Shown piece after piece: positions 26,303 to 35,949 of a DNA stretch of 64,000 nt. Position 1 is the stretch's first letter. Every line of letters begins with the position of its first letter. Position numbers and translations under genes: made by a program. Origin of the DNA: Streptomyces sp. LHD-70 (GTDB lineage Bacteria > Actinomycetota > Actinomycetes > Streptomycetales > Streptomycetaceae); the NCBI RefSeq assembly GCF_031157275.1, contig NZ_JAVIFW010000012.1, positions 1-64,000 of the forward strand, in the 5' to 3' direction. A model generated the notes under the pieces. The model was not told where the DNA came from. It did not search any database and saw nothing but the letters and a program-made list of their open reading frames with translations.

Positions 26303-26370
26303 TTGACGACCTCGACACCCTGCTTCTACATTGCTTCCGTATAGCAGAACATTACTTCCGCATAGTGAAA
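26303..26370 (+). promoter_or_regulatory. gcl promoter with overlapping paired operator
   Basis: TTGACG (26303-26308) and TACATT (26327-26332) form a plausible -35/-10 pair 18 bp apart. TTCCGTATAGCAGAA (26335-26349) and TTCCGCATAGTGAAA (26356-26370) follow, with centres 21 bp apart. The first would cover the start of transcription, as expected for repression. The same pair geometry occurs before hyi and at 1527. Confidence 0.7.
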
Positions 26371-26433
26371 ACCACCGGAAACGGCCAGGTGGTGGCGGTG
26401 GAAGTGCCCGACAGGTCGACGCAGGAGTACTCG

Positions 26434-28230
<1,797 letters not shown>

Positions 28231-28265
28231 GAGTTCGTCAAAGGCCGTAGTCCCGGCCTGACTTG

Positions 28266-28302
28266 AAGGGGCGGTCCACCCGTGGGGGGTGGACCGCCCC
28301 TT
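28266..28302 (+). terminator. gcl terminator
   Basis: Perfect 15-bp arms, AAGGGGCGGTCCACC (28266-28280) and its complement (28288-28302), with a 7-nt loop, 36 bp after the gcl stop. Confidence 0.85.
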
Positions 28303-28304
28303 CG

Positions 28305-28830
28305 GCGTGCCCGGCGGGCTCTGAGCGGCGGGCTGCTTTCTCCCCTCCCCGCCCCTTCCCGCTGTGCGGCTGGCGCCGCGTGGCCTCAGCGGACGGCTCC
28401 AGGGGGCGAGCCCCCTGGCCCCCGCCCCGGGGCTCCGCCCCGGACCCCGATCGCCCTTCGGGCTCGTCCTCAAACGCCGGACGGGCTGAGATTGGGCTCG
28501 CGCTCCGGGCGGCAGCTGGGCTGGGATTGGGCTCGCGCTTCGTGCGCCGGGCGGGCGGGATTGGGCTGGCTCTTCGGGCGCCGGGCGGGCGGGATTGGGG
28601 CTCGCGCTCGTGCGTCGGACGGGCTTGATTTGAGCTCGCTCCCCGTGTGCCGGACGACGGGCTGGGTTTGGGCTGGTTCCCCGCCTCGGACGCGTGAGCT
28701 CTGGTCGTCGCTCAGTGCTGGCGCAGGGCTGGATTCGTCGGTCTGGGGGTGAAGGCGCAGCCAAATCCAGCCCGTCCGGCGTTTGAGGACGAGCGCGTTC
28801 AGCGCGATACGGGTCCGGGGTGGAGCCCGA
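28305..28830. repeat. large block of dispersed intergenic repeat modules
   Basis: Several copies follow one another: CCCCGCCCCTTCCCGCTGTG, GGCTGGCGCCGCGTGGCC, GGGGCTCCGCCCCGGACCCC, CTCGTCCTCAAACGCCGGAC, then four degenerate copies of GGGCTGGATTGGGCTCG-like text at 28483-28680, and an inverted copy at 28757-28800 (AAATCCAGCCCGTCCGGCG). No gene is seen in it. It is the densest such block in the window. Confidence 0.7.
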
Positions 28831-28971
28831 AGCGGGTGTCTGGGGGCGCAGCCCTCGGCGCTGTCCGCTGAGGCCACGCGGCGCCGGCCGTACAAGCGGG
28901 AAGGGGCGGGGAGGGGAGAGGGGCGCAACGGCGCACGCAAGGCCCCGGCCCCCCAACCCCGCGGACGCGAA

Positions 28972-29011
28972 AGAGCGCCGAGTCGCGGGACCGTCCGCAA
29001 CTCGGCGCTCT
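28972..29011. terminator. strong hairpin downstream of the katA 3' region
   Basis: AGAGCGCCGAGT (28972-28983) and ACTCGGCGCTCT (29000-29011) are exact inverted arms; the interior is itself partly self-complementary. Read on the minus strand it is followed by TTTCG, so it may end the katA transcript about 320 nt after the stop codon. Confidence 0.65.
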
Positions 29012-29333
29012 GGCTCAGGAGTTGTCACTATGCCGTTGTTGCCGTCCGACGGCGCAAGGCTGGCGCGACAGGACGTTCGCGCCGCCGGACGGAGTCTGTG
29101 GTGCTGGGACCGCGGCGGATGCGATGGAGCCCGGTCTCCCCTCCCTCAGGTCGAGAAGGGCCCGTCGCACCTTTACCACCGCACTGGCTCGCACACCGCC
29201 GCGGTCTTAGCAGTCCGCCGGAGCGGACGCCCTGCCCTGGACCACCCCTCATCCGGGTCCCTGGCGAGGGCATACCCGTACGATGCCTGACCTCCCGTCA
29301 AACACCGTACGGAGCCTGCGAGTCGAAGCTCGC
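29012..29333. other. structured region after katA, with a possible 86-codon ORF
   Basis: GACCGCGGCGG (29108-29118) is exactly complementary to 29196-29206, and flanking CTG/CAG and CCGG..CGGA/TCCGCCGG segments extend the pairing. That suggests a long stem with a branched interior, such as a structured 3' UTR or a noncoding RNA of either strand. On the plus strand an ATG at 29030 behind AGGAG opens 86 codons to 29290 with no recognisable family and unremarkable composition. I prefer the RNA-structure reading, with low certainty. Confidence 0.3.
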
Positions 29334-30791
29334 TCAGTCCTCGCGCAGGGCGCGGACGGCCTCCTCGACGCGCTTGCCGTAGTCGGCGTCGGCGGCGTGG
29401 AAGTGGGCGAGGTTCTTCTCGATGACGTCGTCGCGGGTGACCTGCGAGAGGCCGCCGGCGATGTTGGCGACGAGGCGCTTCTTCTCCTCCTCGGACATCA
29501 GGCGGTACAGCTCGCCCGCCTGGAAGAAGTCGTCGTCCTTGGTGTGGGCCGGGGCCTCGTGGGTGCCGGTGTGGCCGGTCACTGCCAGCGGGGCGGCCAG
29601 CGGCTGGCCGGTCTCGACGGGGCCGTCGTACGAGTTGGGCTCGTAGTTCTTGGCGCCGCGGCCCTGGGCGTTGGCGGCCATGAGGCCGTCGCGGCCGTAG
29701 TTGTGCGCCTCGGTCGCCTTCGGCGCGTTGACCGCGAGCTGGGTGTGGTTGACGCCCAGGCGGTAGCGGTGCGCGTCCGCGTAGGCGAACAGGCGGCCCT
29801 GCAGCATCTTGTCGGGGGAGGGGCCGATGCCCGGAACGAAGTTGTTCGGGGAGAACGCGGCCTGCTCGACCTCGGCGAAGACGTTGTCGGGGTTGCGGTC
29901 CAGGACCAGGCGGCCGACGCGCTGCAGCGGGTAGTCCCTGTGCGGCCACACCTTGGTGAGGTCGAACGGGTTGAAGCGGTAGTCCGCGGCCTCGGCGGCC
30001 GGCATGACCTGCACGTACAGGGTCCAGGACGGGTTCACGCCGCGCTCGATGGCCTGCAGCAGGTCCGTCTGGTGCGAGTTGGCGTCCTGGCCCGCGAGCT
30101 CGGCGCCCTGCTCGGCGGAGAGGGAGCGGATGCCCTGGTTCGTCTTGAAGTGGTACTTGACGAAGAAGGCCTCACCCTGGGCGTTGGTCCACTGGTACGT
30201 GTGGGAGCCGTAGCCGTTCATGTGGCGGTACGAGGCGGGGATGCCGCGGTCGCCCATGAGCCAGGTGATCTGGTGCGTGGCCTCGGGGGCGTGCGCCCAG
30301 AAGTCCCAGACGTTGTCCGGCTCCTGCTTGCCCGTGAACGGGTCGCGCTTCTGGGAGTGGATGAAGTCGGGGAACTTGATCGGGTCCTTGATGAAGAACA
30401 CCGGGGTGTTGTTGCCGACGAGGTCGTAGTTGCCCTCTTCGGTGTAGAACTTCAGGGCGAAACCGCGCGGGTCACGTACGGCGTCGGCGCCACCGAGGCT
30501 GTCGGCCACGGTCGAGAAGCGCAGGAACGTCTCGGTGCGCTTGCCGACCTCGGAGAGGAACGCGGCGGAGGTGAAGCCGGTGACGTCGTCGGTCACCTCG
30601 AAGTGGCCGTACGCGCCGGAGCCGCGGGCGTGCACGACGCGCTCCGGGATGCGCTCCCGGTTGAAGCGGGCGAGCTTCTCCAGGAGGTGCTGGTCCTGCA
30701 GGAGAATCGGGCCACCGACGCCGGCGGTGGCGGAGTTCTGGTTGTCGGCGACCGGGGCGCCGGACTCGGTCGTAAGCACGCGCTTCGACAT
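29334..30791 (-). CDS. katA: catalase (monofunctional haem type)
   Basis: 485 residues of the small-subunit catalase class. The active-site histidine is in RVVHARGSGAYG (His54), the distal asparagine in NYDLVGNNTPVFFI (about 127), and the haem-ligand tyrosine in RLFAYADAHRYRLG (about 337). It splits hydrogen peroxide in the cytoplasm. Its place between gcl and glxR/hyi suggests protection against peroxide made by xanthine and urate oxidation, although it has its own promoter. The C-terminus is typical for the length class. Confidence 0.95.
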   Translation of the reverse strand: MSKRVLTTESGAPVADNQNSATAGVGGPILLQDQHLLEKLARFNRERIPERVVHARGSGAYGHFEVTDDVTGFTSAAFLSEVGKRTETFLRFSTVADSLGGADAVRDPRGFALKFYTEEGNYDLVGNNTPVFFIKDPIKFPDFIHSQKRDPFTGKQEPDNVWDFWAHAPEATHQITWLMGDRGIPASYRHMNGYGSHTYQWTNAQGEAFFVKYHFKTNQGIRSLSAEQGAELAGQDANSHQTDLLQAIERGVNPSWTLYVQVMPAAEAADYRFNPFDLTKVWPHRDYPLQRVGRLVLDRNPDNVFAEVEQAAFSPNNFVPGIGPSPDKMLQGRLFAYADAHRYRLGVNHTQLAVNAPKATEAHNYGRDGLMAANAQGRGAKNYEPNSYDGPVETGQPLAAPLAVTGHTGTHEAPAHTKDDDFFQAGELYRLMSEEEKKRLVANIAGGLSQVTRDDVIEKNLAHFHAADADYGKRVEEAVRALRED

Positions 30792-30827
30792 GGTGACCTT
30801 CCGTGCGGGAGCTGCTGAGCGGAGGAA

Positions 30828-30908
30828 TTCCGCGGTGCCGCGGAAAGACTTTTCCGCTGTGTGCTGGAGCGTAAGTTCGGCCCGGGCCGAACGTCAACAG
30901 TTTGTTGA
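30828..30908 (-). promoter_or_regulatory. katA promoter with palindromic spacer and flanking palindromes
   Basis: On the minus strand TTGACG (30897-30892) and TACGCT (30873-30868) are 18 bp apart, and the spacer is the perfect palindrome TTCGGCCCGGGCCGAA (30876-30891). A second palindrome, TCAACAGTTTGTTGA (30894-30908), covers the -35 box. A third, TTCCGCGGTGCCGCGGAA (30828-30845), lies in the leader. Three different dyads around one promoter suggest layered control. Confidence 0.65.
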
Positions 30909-31075
30909 AAAAATGCCGGGGGCCGGTTCGCGGCATGCCTGACGGGGCCCTGGCGCTCGATGGCCAGGACCCTCGTGCAGGAGTGAACTGCGAATGACCC
31001 GGGCAGCGCCCGCGCCTGGGCGCGACAGGACAGGTGTCAGCGCGGGCGCCGCCCGGAGATCTGGGGGACGGGCCG

Positions 31076-31969
31076 TCAGGCGACCTGCTGGCCCGAGAGG
31101 CGCTCCACGGCGCGCAGCAGCGCGGAGTGGTCGAGGCCGCCGTCGCCCTGGGCGCGCAGCGACGCGACCAGCTGGGCCACCACGCCGCCGACCGGCAGCG
31201 ACGCACCGACGTTGCGGGCGGCGTCGGTGACGATGCCCATGTCCTTGTGGTGCAGGTCGATGCGGAAGCCCGGCTTGAAGTCCCGGTTCAGGAAGTTGTC
31301 CTTCTTCCGCGTCAGCACGGTCGAGCCGGCCAGGCCGCCGTTGAGGACGTCGAGCGCGGCCTTCAGGTCCACGCCGGACTTCTCCAGGAAGACCACGGCC
31401 TCGGCGCACGCCTGGATGTTGACCGCGACGATCAGCTGGTTGGCGGCCTTCACCGTCTGGCCGGAGCCGTGCGGGCCGCAGAGCACGATGGTCTTGCCGA
31501 GGGCGTCGAGGAGCGGCTTGGCCTCGTCGAAGTCCGCCTGCTCGCCGCCGACCATGATGGACAGGACGGCCTCGATGGCACCGGCCTCACCACCGGAGAC
31601 GGGCGCGTCGATGACGCGGATGCCCTTCTCCTTGGCGTTCTTCGCCAGGTCCACGGAGGTCTGCGGCGTGATCGACGACATGTCGACGATCAGCGCGCCC
31701 GACTTGGCGTTCTCCAGGATGCCGTCGGGGCCGTACGCGATGGCCTCGACCTGCGGCGACGCGGGCACCATCGTGACGACCACGTCGGCGTCCTTGACGG
31801 CCTCGGCGATCGACTTGGCCGCGGTGCCACCGGCGGCGGCCAGGCGGTCCAGCTTGTCCTGCTCCAGGGTGAAGCCGGTGACGTCGTAGCCCGCCTTGAT
31901 CAGGTTCTCGGACATGGGGGAGCCCATGATGCCGAGGCCGATCCACGCAATCTTGGGAAGGTTGCTCAT
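31076..31969 (-). CDS. glxR: 2-hydroxy-3-oxopropionate (tartronate semialdehyde) reductase
   Basis: 297 residues of the beta-hydroxyacid dehydrogenase family. The NAD(P)-binding motif is IGLGIMGSPMSENL (about 10-23), the substrate motif APVSGGEAGA near 120, and the catalytic lysine is in GSGQTVKAANQ (about 167-177). It reduces tartronate semialdehyde from Gcl to D-glycerate. ATG 31969 has AAAGGCACC upstream. It follows hyi by 113 bp in the same direction, and no separate promoter is obvious, so the two are likely an operon. Confidence 0.94.
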   Translation of the reverse strand: MSNLPKIAWIGLGIMGSPMSENLIKAGYDVTGFTLEQDKLDRLAAAGGTAAKSIAEAVKDADVVVTMVPASPQVEAIAYGPDGILENAKSGALIVDMSSITPQTSVDLAKNAKEKGIRVIDAPVSGGEAGAIEAVLSIMVGGEQADFDEAKPLLDALGKTIVLCGPHGSGQTVKAANQLIVAVNIQACAEAVVFLEKSGVDLKAALDVLNGGLAGSTVLTRKKDNFLNRDFKPGFRIDLHHKDMGIVTDAARNVGASLPVGGVVAQLVASLRAQGDGGLDHSALLRAVERLSGQQVA

Positions 31970-32082
31970 GAGGGTGCCTTTCAAAGCGCTTGATACGAAG
32001 GGGGAGTTGCCGCCCGCCGCACAGTCGGGCGGCAACTCGGGCGCGTCGAGGGAACGCGCGGGGGAAGCTCGGCGAGCGGGGC

Positions 32083-32940
32083 TCAGCGAGCGGCGCGGGC
32101 CTCGGCCGGCAGCCAGTCGAAGGCCTCGGCGCTCGGCTTGTCGCCGGGCTTGTACTCCAGGCCGACGAAGCCCTCGTAACCGGCCTGCTTCAGCTGGTCC
32201 AGGAGGGACTCCAGGGGCAGGTCACCGGTGCCCGGAGCGCCACGGCCCGGGTTGTCGGCGATCTGCACGTGGCCGGTCTTCTCGGTGTACTTGGCGATGA
32301 TCTCGTCGAGGTCCTCGCCGTTCATGGACAGGTGGTACAGGTCCATGAGGAACTTGGCGTTGCCGAGTCCGGTGGCGGCGTTGACCGCGTCCACGATCTC
32401 GATCGCCTTGGGGGCGCTCACGATCGGGCACTTCGGCGACTCCGGCGCGTTGAGAGCCTCGATCAGCAGGATCGCGCCGACGCGGTCCGCCTCGGCAGCG
32501 GCCAACTTGAGGTTCTCCAGGGCGAGTTCGTCCTGCGCGGCCGGGTCGACGCCGTCGACGCGATTGCCGTACAGGGCGTTGAGCGCCTTGCAGCCGAGCG
32601 ACTGCGCGAAGTCCGCGGCCACCTTGAGGTTGGCGCGGAACTTGTCCGACTCCTCGCCGGGGATGGACAGCGCACCGCGGTCCGGACCCGGCAGCTGGCC
32701 GGCATAGAAGTTCAGGCCCGTGAGCTGCACTCCGGCGTCCTCGATCGCCTTCTTCAGGGCGTCGAGCTCAGCCTGCTCGGGCGTCGGGGAGTCGACCCAG
32801 GGCCACCACAGCTCGACCGCGGTGAAGCCCGCCGCGGCGGCGGCCGCGGGGCGCTCCAGGAGCGGGAGCTCGGTAAAAAGAATCGACAGGTTGACGTTGA
32901 AACGCTGGTCCGCGGCTGCATCCATCGAAAAGCGTGGCAT
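32083..32940 (-). CDS. hyi: hydroxypyruvate isomerase
   Basis: 285 residues of the TIM-barrel AP-endonuclease-2-like fold. Family stretches include NVNLSILFTELPLLERPAAAA, AVELWWPW, LIEALN, FLMDLYHLSMNGED and HVQIADNPGRGAPGTGD, with the metal-binding Glu/Asp/His residues in place. It interconverts hydroxypyruvate and tartronate semialdehyde beside Gcl. First gene of the hyi-glxR unit. Its promoter region carries the paired 21-bp-spaced operator at 32957-32992. Confidence 0.93.
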   Translation of the reverse strand: MPRFSMDAAADQRFNVNLSILFTELPLLERPAAAAAAGFTAVELWWPWVDSPTPEQAELDALKKAIEDAGVQLTGLNFYAGQLPGPDRGALSIPGEESDKFRANLKVAADFAQSLGCKALNALYGNRVDGVDPAAQDELALENLKLAAAEADRVGAILLIEALNAPESPKCPIVSAPKAIEIVDAVNAATGLGNAKFLMDLYHLSMNGEDLDEIIAKYTEKTGHVQIADNPGRGAPGTGDLPLESLLDQLKQAGYEGFVGLEYKPGDKPSAEAFDWLPAEARAAR

Positions 32941-32956
32941 GAGGGGTCGGCGCTCC

Positions 32957-33022
32957 TTCCGTATTGCGGAAGTTACTTTCTACTTGATGGAAAGATTGCC
33001 TGGAGGTGGGGAGGGCTGTCAA
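32957..33022 (-). promoter_or_regulatory. hyi promoter with paired operator
   Basis: TTCCGTATTGCGGAA (32957-32971) and TTCTACTTGATGGAA (32978-32992) have centres 21 bp apart. On the minus strand TTGACA lies at 33022-33017; a weak -10 (CAATCT, 32998-32993) is 18 bp away, which puts transcription start inside the second element, as at gcl. Confidence 0.65.
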
Positions 33023-33070
33023 GACCGGCCGCAAGACCGCCCGCAAAAGGCCCGCAATACCGGCCGCAAA
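33019..33070. repeat. 12-bp imperfect tandem repeat
   Basis: Four units of the type GACCGGCCGCAA, GACCGCCCGCAA, AAGGCCCGCAA and TACCGGCCGCAA, lying between the hyi promoter and the mce terminator. Function unknown. Confidence 0.6.
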
Positions 33071-33072
33071 AA

Positions 33073-33100
33073 GAGCGCCTCCCCAGGTGGGGAGGCGCTC
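33073..33100 (-). terminator. rho-independent terminator of the mce operon
   Basis: GAGCGCCTCCCC (33073-33084) and GGGGAGGCGCTC (33089-33100) form a 12-bp stem with a 4-nt loop. On the minus strand the stem is followed by TTTTT, a clear rho-independent signal just after the last mce gene. Confidence 0.9.
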
Positions 33101-33122
33101 CGGGAACGGGCGGACGGGACGG

Positions 33123-33956
33123 CTACAGCGCGTCCACCGCACTCACCTTCCAGCCCTCGGGCGTCCGCGTGAGCGTCATCCGCACCCGGCTCAGATCGAC
33201 CCGCGAGTCGGAGACGCGCGTGCTGCGCGTGACCTGGTTGACGAAGAGCAGCACCACGGCGCGGTCCGGCGTCGCCGACACCACCGAGGCCGCCGGCGCG
33301 CCCCCGTCGGGCGGCGCGACCACCGAGGCCTTGACGACGCCCTTGTACTTCTTCGCGGTCGGTGCCACCACCTTCTTCGTCGTCCGCCCGTACTCCTCCC
33401 GGAAGGAACCCGTCAGGTGCTTGCGCGCCGCGGCGAAGTCCTTGTCGAGCCGCCGGTGGTCGTACGACAGGACCAAGGGCGCGGCCGTACGCGCCGCCTC
33501 CACGGCCGCCGTACGCGCCTCCTGGACCCGGCGGCCCTCCTGGTACTCCAGGCCGAGCGCGGCGGCCGTGACGAGCGCGGCCACGGTCAGCACGGCGAGC
33601 AGGGCCGTCAGCCGGGCGCGGGCGGCGCGGCGCGGGACGTCCGGCTTCGGTGCGGGCTTCGGTGCGGGCTTCGGTGCGGGCTTCGGCCGCTGCTCCGGAG
33701 CGTCCTTCTCCTCCGGCTCCTCCGGCTCCTCCGGTCCCGGCGCGGGGGTGCTCAGGACCTCGCCGACGACCCGCTCCACCTCCGGCAGGCCCGTACGGTC
33801 GTTGACCAGGTCCTCGGGCACATCGGCCAGCGGGTCCCGGGACTGCGGGCGGGCGCCGCCGGACCGCTTGGCCGCGGCGCGCGCCGCCGCGTTCAGGGTG
33901 CGTCGGCTCGGGGAGCCGGGGCCGGTGCCGCGGCCTCGGGTGCTGGTGTTCGCCAC
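33123..33956 (-). CDS. Mce-associated membrane protein (Mas), second
   Basis: 277 residues from GTG 33956 with GAGGAGAG upstream. The N-terminal third is basic and acidic low-complexity sequence with a four-fold PKPA repeat; one membrane segment (LTALLAVLTVAALVTAAALGLEY) lies near 115-137, and the rest is a SnoaL/NTF2-like outer domain (LSYDHRRLDKDFAAARKHLTGSF, ending GWKVSAVDAL). Mas proteins accompany mce operons and are thought to stabilise or link the lipid-import complex. Last gene of the operon. Confidence 0.82.
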   Translation of the reverse strand: MANTSTRGRGTGPGSPSRRTLNAAARAAAKRSGGARPQSRDPLADVPEDLVNDRTGLPEVERVVGEVLSTPAPGPEEPEEPEEKDAPEQRPKPAPKPAPKPAPKPDVPRRAARARLTALLAVLTVAALVTAAALGLEYQEGRRVQEARTAAVEAARTAAPLVLSYDHRRLDKDFAAARKHLTGSFREEYGRTTKKVVAPTAKKYKGVVKASVVAPPDGGAPAASVVSATPDRAVVLLFVNQVTRSTRVSDSRVDLSRVRMTLTRTPEGWKVSAVDAL

Positions 33957-33994
33957 GGTTTCTCTCCTCACGGGCGGGGCGGGGACTGCGCGGG

Positions 33995-34573
33995 TCAGCC
34001 GACGAACTCGACGCCGGAGGTCAGCCAGCGCCCGCCTTCCAGGCGCAGATCCAACTGGAGCCGGTACGTGCGGGCCTGGCCCTCGGGGGCGGCGGTGTTG
34101 GTCACCTTGCTGTCGGCGACCACCAGGACGCGGGCGGTGCGTTCGTCGGACCGCGTGATGCCCGCTTCGAGGACCTGGCCCTTCGACACCGACTTGTTCT
34201 TCTCGACGAGCTCCGTCAACTGCCCGGTCTGCGCCGCGAACTGTTTCTTGAACTCGCCGGTCGCGGACTTGAGGACGTTCCTGCTGTCCCGCTCGTAGTG
34301 CCGGTGGTCGAGCGAGGTGAAGTTGACGGCGGACTGCCGGGCCGCGGCCAGGATGTCCTGCTGCCGCTGCTCCGCCGCCCGCTGCTCGTACACCTTCAGG
34401 CCGAGCCAGACCGCGAGCGCCGACACGGCGACGGTCGCGAGGGCCAGTCCGATCGCTGGGACGCGCGAGCCGCGGGCGATGCGCGTGAGCCGGGAGCCGA
34501 GGCGGCGCAGCGCCCGCACCGGAGGGGCGGAGAGCAGGCTCCCGGCCGCGCCGGAGCCCTTGCCTCCGCTCAT
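33995..34573 (-). CDS. Mce-associated membrane protein (Mas), first
   Basis: 192 residues with a membrane segment near 32-55 (AIGLALATVAVSALAVWLGL) and an outer domain with the same pattern as its neighbour (FTSLDHRHYERDSRNVLKSATGEFKKQF; LEGGRWLTSGVEF). ATG 34573 overlaps the mceF stop (ATGA), which favours this start; ATG 34597 eight codons upstream is possible. It probably pairs with the downstream Mas protein in the Mce complex. Confidence 0.82.
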   Translation of the reverse strand: MSGGKGSGAAGSLLSAPPVRALRRLGSRLTRIARGSRVPAIGLALATVAVSALAVWLGLKVYEQRAAEQRQQDILAAARQSAVNFTSLDHRHYERDSRNVLKSATGEFKKQFAAQTGQLTELVEKNKSVSKGQVLEAGITRSDERTARVLVVADSKVTNTAAPEGQARTYRLQLDLRLEGGRWLTSGVEFVG

Positions 34574-35853
34574 GCCATCGGTCCTACGAGCAGCCATTGC
34601 CACGAGTCCTTTCCGAACGCGTTCTGTTCGCCGCCGGTCGAGCCGATCTCGACGGGCCTGCCGTCCGGCCCGGCGACGGTGCCGGTCTCCGGGTCGTACG
34701 GGGAGACGTGCGCCGCCGGGTCTGCGCCGGACGTGCCGGACGTACGGGGCGAGGCGCGGGGGGTGTTCTGGGCGCCGCGCACGGAGGTGTCGCTGCCACG
34801 GGGCTCCGTGCAGCGCGCCCCCGTGTTCGCGGGCCGCTCCCCGGTGTCGGCCGGGTCGCGCCGCTGCGTGTCGTAGCCGCTGCGGCACGGCGCCGGATCG
34901 TCCTTGCCCGCGACCAGGCCGAAGTGGGTGGTGCCGTCGCCGGGGACCACGGTGTAGCTCCCGGCGACGGTGAGCGGGAACGTCACCAGGGCCTGCTCCA
35001 CGCCGGGGAGCCGGGCCACGGTCACCTGGCCTCCGCTGATCAAGTTGCCGAGCAGGACCGGGAGTTGGCTGCGGTTGGCCTTGAGGAGGGCGTCCAGCTC
35101 GTGCGCGGCGGGCGCGCCGTTCCCGATCAGCCTGCGCAGGTCGCCGTCGCGGGCCTTCAGCTCGTCGGTGAGCGCGGCCAGGTCGCCGGAGAACGACTTG
35201 ATCGCCGAGCCCTGGTCGGACTGGGTCTTCAGGACCTTCCGCGCGTCCTCGATCAGCGCGACGGTCTCCGGCAACGCGCCGGAGGCCGACTCGACCAGGT
35301 CGTTCCCGGAGTCCACCAGGCGGCCGAGGTGCGGGCCGGTGCCCGCGAAGGCCTTGCCCAGCTCGTCGACGGTGACCTTCAGGTCCTTCTTGCCGACCGA
35401 GTTGACGAGCCGGTCGAGGCTGAGCACCAGGTCGGTGGTGGCGAGCGGCACCCGGGTGTCCTCGCGGGCGATGGTGGCGCCGTCCCGCAGCACCGGCCCG
35501 CCGTCGCTGCGCGGCTGCAGGTCGACGTACTGCTCGCCGACCGCCGAGCGGTGCGCCACCACCGCCAGGGTGTCCGCCGGGACGCGGGCCCCGTCCTCGA
35601 TGTCCAGCTCCACCGACACCCCGTCCGTGCCGCCGAGCCGCAGCTCCCCGACCCGGCCCACGGGCACTCCGCGGTACGTGACCTCGGCGCCCTCGAAGAT
35701 GCCGCCGGACTCGGCGAAGTCGGCGCGCACCGAGTACCGGTCGTCGAAGAGCGCGTCGCCGATGCCCGTGTACCGGGCGCCGACATAGCTGCAGCCGACG
35801 GCCGTGACCGCGGCGAAGGCGATCAGCTGGACCCTGACCATGCGGGTGAGCAT
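34570..35853 (-). CDS. mceF: Mce family protein, position F
   Basis: 427 residues. A hydrophobic start (VQLIAFAAVTAVGCSYVGA) is followed by the MCE domain (about 38-120, GGIFEGAEVTYRGVPVGRVGELRL) and a long alpha-helical region, then a Gly/Thr/Pro-rich tail. Mce proteins are outer-face lipid-carrying subunits; six different ones form a hexamer. The start codon sits at the end of a 38-bp tandem triplication, so two more copies of the start region lie upstream. ATG 35853 is used because only it leads into the gene. Confidence 0.9.
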   Translation of the reverse strand: MLTRMVRVQLIAFAAVTAVGCSYVGARYTGIGDALFDDRYSVRADFAESGGIFEGAEVTYRGVPVGRVGELRLGGTDGVSVELDIEDGARVPADTLAVVAHRSAVGEQYVDLQPRSDGGPVLRDGATIAREDTRVPLATTDLVLSLDRLVNSVGKKDLKVTVDELGKAFAGTGPHLGRLVDSGNDLVESASGALPETVALIEDARKVLKTQSDQGSAIKSFSGDLAALTDELKARDGDLRRLIGNGAPAAHELDALLKANRSQLPVLLGNLISGGQVTVARLPGVEQALVTFPLTVAGSYTVVPGDGTTHFGLVAGKDDPAPCRSGYDTQRRDPADTGERPANTGARCTEPRGSDTSVRGAQNTPRASPRTSGTSGADPAAHVSPYDPETGTVAGPDGRPVEIGSTGGEQNAFGKDSWQWLLVGPMA

Positions 35854-35949
35854 CAGGACGGCCCCCTCGGAACGACCATGCGGGTGAGCATCAGGACGGC
35901 CCCCTCGGAACGACCATGCGGGTGAGCACTAGGACAGCCCCCTCAACAG
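35836..35949 (-). repeat. 38-bp tandem triplication at the mceE/mceF junction
   Basis: Copies occupy 35836-35873, 35874-35911 and 35912-35949. The first two are identical; the third, which holds the end of mceE, has a few changes. On the minus strand each unit contains GAGGGGG and a start codon. This gives two 12-codon frames (VLTRMVVPRGPS and MLTRMVVPRGPS, at 35929-35891 and 35891-35853), each ending in TGATG that overlaps the next start. Confidence 0.9.

Noticed and set aside
28305..28830. Open frames in the 28.3-28.8 kb gap
   Set aside because: They are translations of the dispersed intergenic repeat modules.
29030..29290. 86-codon ORF with AGGAG upstream as a firm gene
   Set aside because: No family, ordinary composition, and it overlaps a strongly self-complementary region; kept only as a possibility.
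30828..30866. A fourth paired glyoxylate-type operator in the katA leader
   Set aside because: TTCCG half-sites are present, but the arms are 8-2-8 and the spacing to the next half-site is not 21 bp.
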